NCBI RefSeq assembly: GCF_902459685.1
Contig: NZ_CABPSF010000005.1
Coordinates: 186,001 to 250,000 of the forward strand
Reading direction: 5' to 3'
DNA: 64,000 nucleotides
DNA from: Pandoraea iniqua
Lineage (GTDB): Bacteria; Pseudomonadota; Gammaproteobacteria; Burkholderiales; Burkholderiaceae
Below are positions 59,240 through 64,000 of the stretch, piece after piece; within the stretch, counting starts at the first letter, position 1, and each line of letters begins with the position of its first letter. Below the pieces are notes generated by a model. That model saw only the letters and a list, made by a program, of their open reading frames with translations. It was not told where the DNA came from and did not search any database. The translations under genes were made by a program, and so were the position numbers.

Positions 59240-59929
59240 ATGTGCTCTAATCGCGCCATGCGCCCCCCCGGACCCCAAGCACTTCATCAGGCTATTCGCG
59301 ACACGCTTCGAGACGAGATCTTGAGTGGCGTGCTCCCGGGTGGTTATCAATTGCGGCAAGAGGCTTTGGCCGAGCGGTTCCACGCGAGCCGGGTGCCGGT
59401 GCGAGAAGCGTTGCGCCAATTGGAAGCGGAGGGGTTGGTCACGCACCATCTGAACCGTGGCGCGACCGTGGCGAGCATGAATCTCGAGCAGTTGTGCGAG
59501 TTGCTCGACATTCGCGTGGCGCTCGAATGTCACGCCGCCAAGCTGGCCGTGCCGAACATGGCCGAGCGCGACTTTCAGGTGATGGAGCAGATTCTCACCG
59601 AGTACGCCGCGTCCGAAGTCGTGTCGGAGTGGGCCGAATTCAACCGGCGTTTCCATCTGGCGCTCTGCGCGCCGGCCAACAACCGGCGTTTGCGCATGCT
59701 CATCGAAGAGTACTGCCTCAACACCGAGCGGCACTCGCATCTCGCGATGTCGCAGGCCACCGGCAAAGAGAAGCCGCAGCAAGACCACTACGAAATCCTC
59801 GCCGCATGCCGCCGTCGCGACGTCGGTGCCGTCGTGTCGCTGCTCGAAGCGCACATCCTCGCCACACGCAACGAAATCAAGGCGATGGCGCGTGAGGATG
59901 GCGGCTTCCTCAATTACGCCGCCGTCTAA
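59240..59929 (+). CDS. GntR-family regulator (FCD domain)
   Basis: A 229-residue regulator: winged helix (about residues 12-80; LRDEILSGVLPGGYQLRQEA, SRVPVREALRQLEAEGLV) and FCD domain (about 90-220) with the His/Asp pattern of metal-binding members. The ATG at 59258 (MRPPGP) is an alternative start and a TCTAAT box at 59246-59251 overlaps the first codons, so the true start may be the later one. The next gene, dkgB, is 180 bases downstream. Confidence 0.87.
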   Translation: MCSNRAMRPPGPQALHQAIRDTLRDEILSGVLPGGYQLRQEALAERFHASRVPVREALRQLEAEGLVTHHLNRGATVASMNLEQLCELLDIRVALECHAAKLAVPNMAERDFQVMEQILTEYAASEVVSEWAEFNRRFHLALCAPANNRRLRMLIEEYCLNTERHSHLAMSQATGKEKPQQDHYEILAACRRRDVGAVVSLLEAHILATRNEIKAMAREDGGFLNYAAV

Positions 59930-60110
59930 GTCTCTCGATTCCCGAACGCCACAGCCTGAGTTGCGCAGATTTGTGAATCTACGTCACGAATCTTGTGCAG
60001 CTGCGGGGACTTTTGGGGATCGTGCGATTGGGCCACACTGTCGTTCTCAGTCGTGCCATTCAACCGTTGTTGATTTTTTCGGCGCGACGTTTTGACAGGA
60101 GATGGCATTC

Positions 60111-60914
60111 ATGACGCTTCCCGCATTCGGTCTGGGGACTTTCCGCCTCAAGGGCCAAACCGTATTCGACACCGTGACCAACGCCCTCGATCTGGGCTAT
60201 CGCGCGATCGATACTGCGCAGATTTACGAGAACGAAGCCGACATCGGCCGTGCGCTGGCCGCTTCCGGCGTCAAGCGTGACGATCTGTACCTCACCACCA
60301 AGATCTGGGTCGACAACTTTTCCAGCGACAAGCTGATTCCGAGCCTCAAGGACAGCCTGTCGAAGCTTGGCACCGACCGGGTGGATCTGACGTTGATTCA
60401 CTGGCCGTCGCCGGCCAACGCCGTGTCGATGGACGAGTATCTCGGCGCGTTGCTGGAAGCCCGCGCGCAGGGGCTGACCCGCGCGATCGGCGTGTCCAAC
60501 TTCACCATCGCGTTGTTGCAGCAGGCGATTGCCATTGCCGGGCCGGATCAACTGGCGACCAACCAGATCGAACTGAGCCCGTATCTGCAAAACCGCAAGC
60601 TGGCCGAATTTGCCCGCTCGCAGGGCGTGCCGGTGACGTCGTACATGACGCTGGCCTATGGCAAGGTGCTCAACGACCCGGTGCTGGTGAAGATTGCGCA
60701 GGCGCATGGCGCGACGACCGCGCAGGTGGCGTTGGCGTGGGCGATGCAGCAGGGTTATGCGGTCATTCCGTCGTCGACCAAGCGTGAGAATCTGGCCAGC
60801 AATATGAAGGCCCGTGACCTGCGTCTGACCGACGGCGACATGCAGCAAATCGCGACGCTCGACCGCAACGAGCGTCAGGCCAACCCGGCTTCGCTGGCCC
60901 CGGCTTGGGACTAA
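60111..60914 (+). CDS. dkgB: 2,5-didehydrogluconate reductase DkgB (aldo/keto reductase)
   Basis: Reduces 2,5-diketo-D-gluconate and other ketones or aldehydes such as methylglyoxal with NADPH. From the ATG at 60111, preceded by ACAGGAG, the 267 residues equal the length of E. coli DkgB and match it closely along the whole protein. Catalytic Asp34, Tyr39, Lys64 and His97 are all present, as are [21 protein letters not shown], and the NADPH-binding [12 protein letters not shown]. An ATG nine bases earlier has poor spacing. Confidence 0.94.
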   Translation: MTLPAFGLGTFRLKGQTVFDTVTNALDLGYRAIDTAQIYENEADIGRALAASGVKRDDLYLTTKIWVDNFSSDKLIPSLKDSLSKLGTDRVDLTLIHWPSPANAVSMDEYLGALLEARAQGLTRAIGVSNFTIALLQQAIAIAGPDQLATNQIELSPYLQNRKLAEFARSQGVPVTSYMTLAYGKVLNDPVLVKIAQAHGATTAQVALAWAMQQGYAVIPSSTKRENLASNMKARDLRLTDGDMQQIATLDRNERQANPASLAPAWD

Positions 60915-61033
60915 GCAATACGGCGGCCAACGACCTGTAATACGGTCGCGCCGGCGGAAGTGAAAGCCATGATGTCAAGTGTCGCGCCAAGTGCTATCTT
61001 GAGTGACATCGTCCCCGGTGAGGTGCACGCATC

Positions 61034-63060
<2,027 letters not shown>

Positions 63061-63094
63061 AACACTCCCCCAACGCCTACCCGGGACAACCCAA

Positions 63095-64000
63095 TTGACC
63101 CAGACGAAGCTGCTTGAACTGATTGCGCCTTCCGGTTATCCGGCCAGTCTTGAAGTCGCCGCGCGCGGCATCGAGACGCTCGAGCGGCTTGGCTATGCCG
63201 TGGACAACCGCGAGGCACTTGAGCGCCAGTACCTGCGTTTTGCGGGCACCAATGCCGAGCGCATTGCCGAGATCAACCGTCTTGCCGGGCGCGACCATCC
63301 GGTGCCCGACGTCATTCTGGCCGTGCGCGGCGGATACGGCGCCGTGCATCTGCTCGACCAGCTCGATTACGAAGGGCTGCATCGACGCCTGTCCGGCACG
63401 CCGGCCGCCATCGTCGGCCATAGCGACTTCACCGCGCTGCAACTCGCCTTGTTAGCGCGCTCGCACCTGACGACATTCTCCGGACCGATGCTGACCGCCG
63501 ACTTCGGGGCCGAGACCCTGAGCGACTTCACGCTTTCGCATTTCCAGTCGATTCTGAGCGGCCCCGAGCATGTTGCCGAGTGGACCGGTGACGGTGGTGG
63601 CAAAGACATCGACGTTGCGGGCACCTTGTGGGGCGGTAATCTGGCGATGGTGTGCAGCCTGATCGGGACGCCTTATTTGCCCCAGATCGACGGCGGCGTG
63701 TTGTTTGTCGAAGACGTGAACGAGCCGCCGTACCGGGTTGAGCGCATGTTGTATCAGCTGCACCAGACTGGCATTCTCGGGCGGCAGCGTGCGCTCGTGC
63801 TGGGCGACTTCTCCGAATACCGGTTGAGCGAGTACGACAACGGTTACGACATGGACACCATGATTGCCAGCATGCGCAAAGTCGTGGGTATTCCTATCGT
63901 TACGGGGCTGCCGTTCGGTCATTGCCCCGACAAGCTGACCTTGCCCGTGGGCGGTCAGGCGCGGTTGCAGACGTCGGGTGAGCGCGTCACGCTCACGCTT
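63095..64000 (+). CDS. ldcA: Muramoyltetrapeptide (LD-) carboxypeptidase, 3'-truncated by window edge
   Basis: Trims the terminal D-Ala from murein tetrapeptides during wall recycling in the cytoplasm. The frame begins at TTG 63095 (MTQTKLLELIAPSGYPA) and is open to the last base, 302 codons. S66-family residues are visible: nucleophile Ser110 in GHSDFTAL, the Glu in FVEDVNEPPYRVERML and the His in GLPFGHCPD. Only a few residues are probably missing at the C-terminus. It is 34 bases after tadA. Confidence 0.93.
   Translation, partial: MTQTKLLELIAPSGYPASLEVAARGIETLERLGYAVDNREALERQYLRFAGTNAERIAEINRLAGRDHPVPDVILAVRGGYGAVHLLDQLDYEGLHRRLSGTPAAIVGHSDFTALQLALLARSHLTTFSGPMLTADFGAETLSDFTLSHFQSILSGPEHVAEWTGDGGGKDIDVAGTLWGGNLAMVCSLIGTPYLPQIDGGVLFVEDVNEPPYRVERMLYQLHQTGILGRQRALVLGDFSEYRLSEYDNGYDMDTMIASMRKVVGIPIVTGLPFGHCPDKLTLPVGGQARLQTSGERVTLTL

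Overview
The window is high-GC bacterial chromosome with the gene order of a Burkholderiales betaproteobacterium. The unbroken run rpsB-tsf-pyrH-frr-uppS-cdsA-dxr-rseP-bamA-skp-lpxD-fabZ-lpxA-lpxB-rnhB, followed by an RNA methyltransferase and a divergent ppsR/ppsA pair, is typical of Burkholderiaceae. Pandoraea or a close relative is my guess, but the sequence alone does not fix the genus. I see no rRNA, tRNA, CRISPR array, insertion sequence or prophage.

Region 1 (1-5.9 kb): the 3' part of peptide deformylase, a strong bidirectional terminator, then a leftward set: map, glnD and a pseudouridine synthase. The synthase has a repetitive, probably disordered N-terminal half encoded by 99-bp tandem repeats. 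Region 2 (6.1-22.1 kb): a long rightward housekeeping block for translation (rpsB, tsf, frr), UMP supply (pyrH), undecaprenyl phosphate and phospholipid precursors (uppS, cdsA), isoprenoids (dxr), envelope proteolysis and outer-membrane assembly (rseP, bamA, skp), lipid A (lpxD, fabZ, lpxA, lpxB), RNase HII and a SpoU methyltransferase. Many neighbours overlap or nearly touch. bamA and skp both appear to use TTG starts.

Region 3 (22-34 kb): ppsR and ppsA diverge around a long inverted repeat. Then come an NfeD/SPFH membrane pair, smpB divergent from ratA-rnfH, an EamA permease, and guaB and guaA with a small membrane protein between them. Region 4 (34-46 kb) is accessory: a LysR/SGNH-esterase divergon, a lower-GC uracil-DNA-glycosylase-like gene beside a DnaQ-like exonuclease, and a Tat-exported esterase. 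After these comes a small catabolic-looking set (alpha/beta hydrolase, iron-type alcohol dehydrogenase or maleylacetate reductase, MFS permease, fatty-acid-hydroxylase-family membrane protein) with a GntR regulator. A nearly identical 16-bp site precedes two of its leftward transcription starts. An SDR without the catalytic Tyr and Lys follows.

Region 5 (46-52 kb): a LysR regulator and a four-gene efflux system (FUSC pump, DUF1656, HlyD adaptor, NodT outer-membrane lipoprotein). Region 6 (52-64 kb): mixed regulators and metabolism: AraC, threonine-aldolase-like enzyme, VOC protein, MFS/LysR divergon, Lon-substrate-binding-domain protein, orphan ParB-like protein, GntR regulator with a paired palindromic operator candidate, dkgB, a citrate-type symporter, tadA, and a 3'-truncated LD-carboxypeptidase.

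The best candidates for something undescribed are the GntR-flanked cluster with duplicated operators (39-44 kb), the ppsR/ppsA inverted repeat, and the repeat-bearing pseudouridine synthase. All functions are inferred from sequence motifs read by eye; no database search was run.
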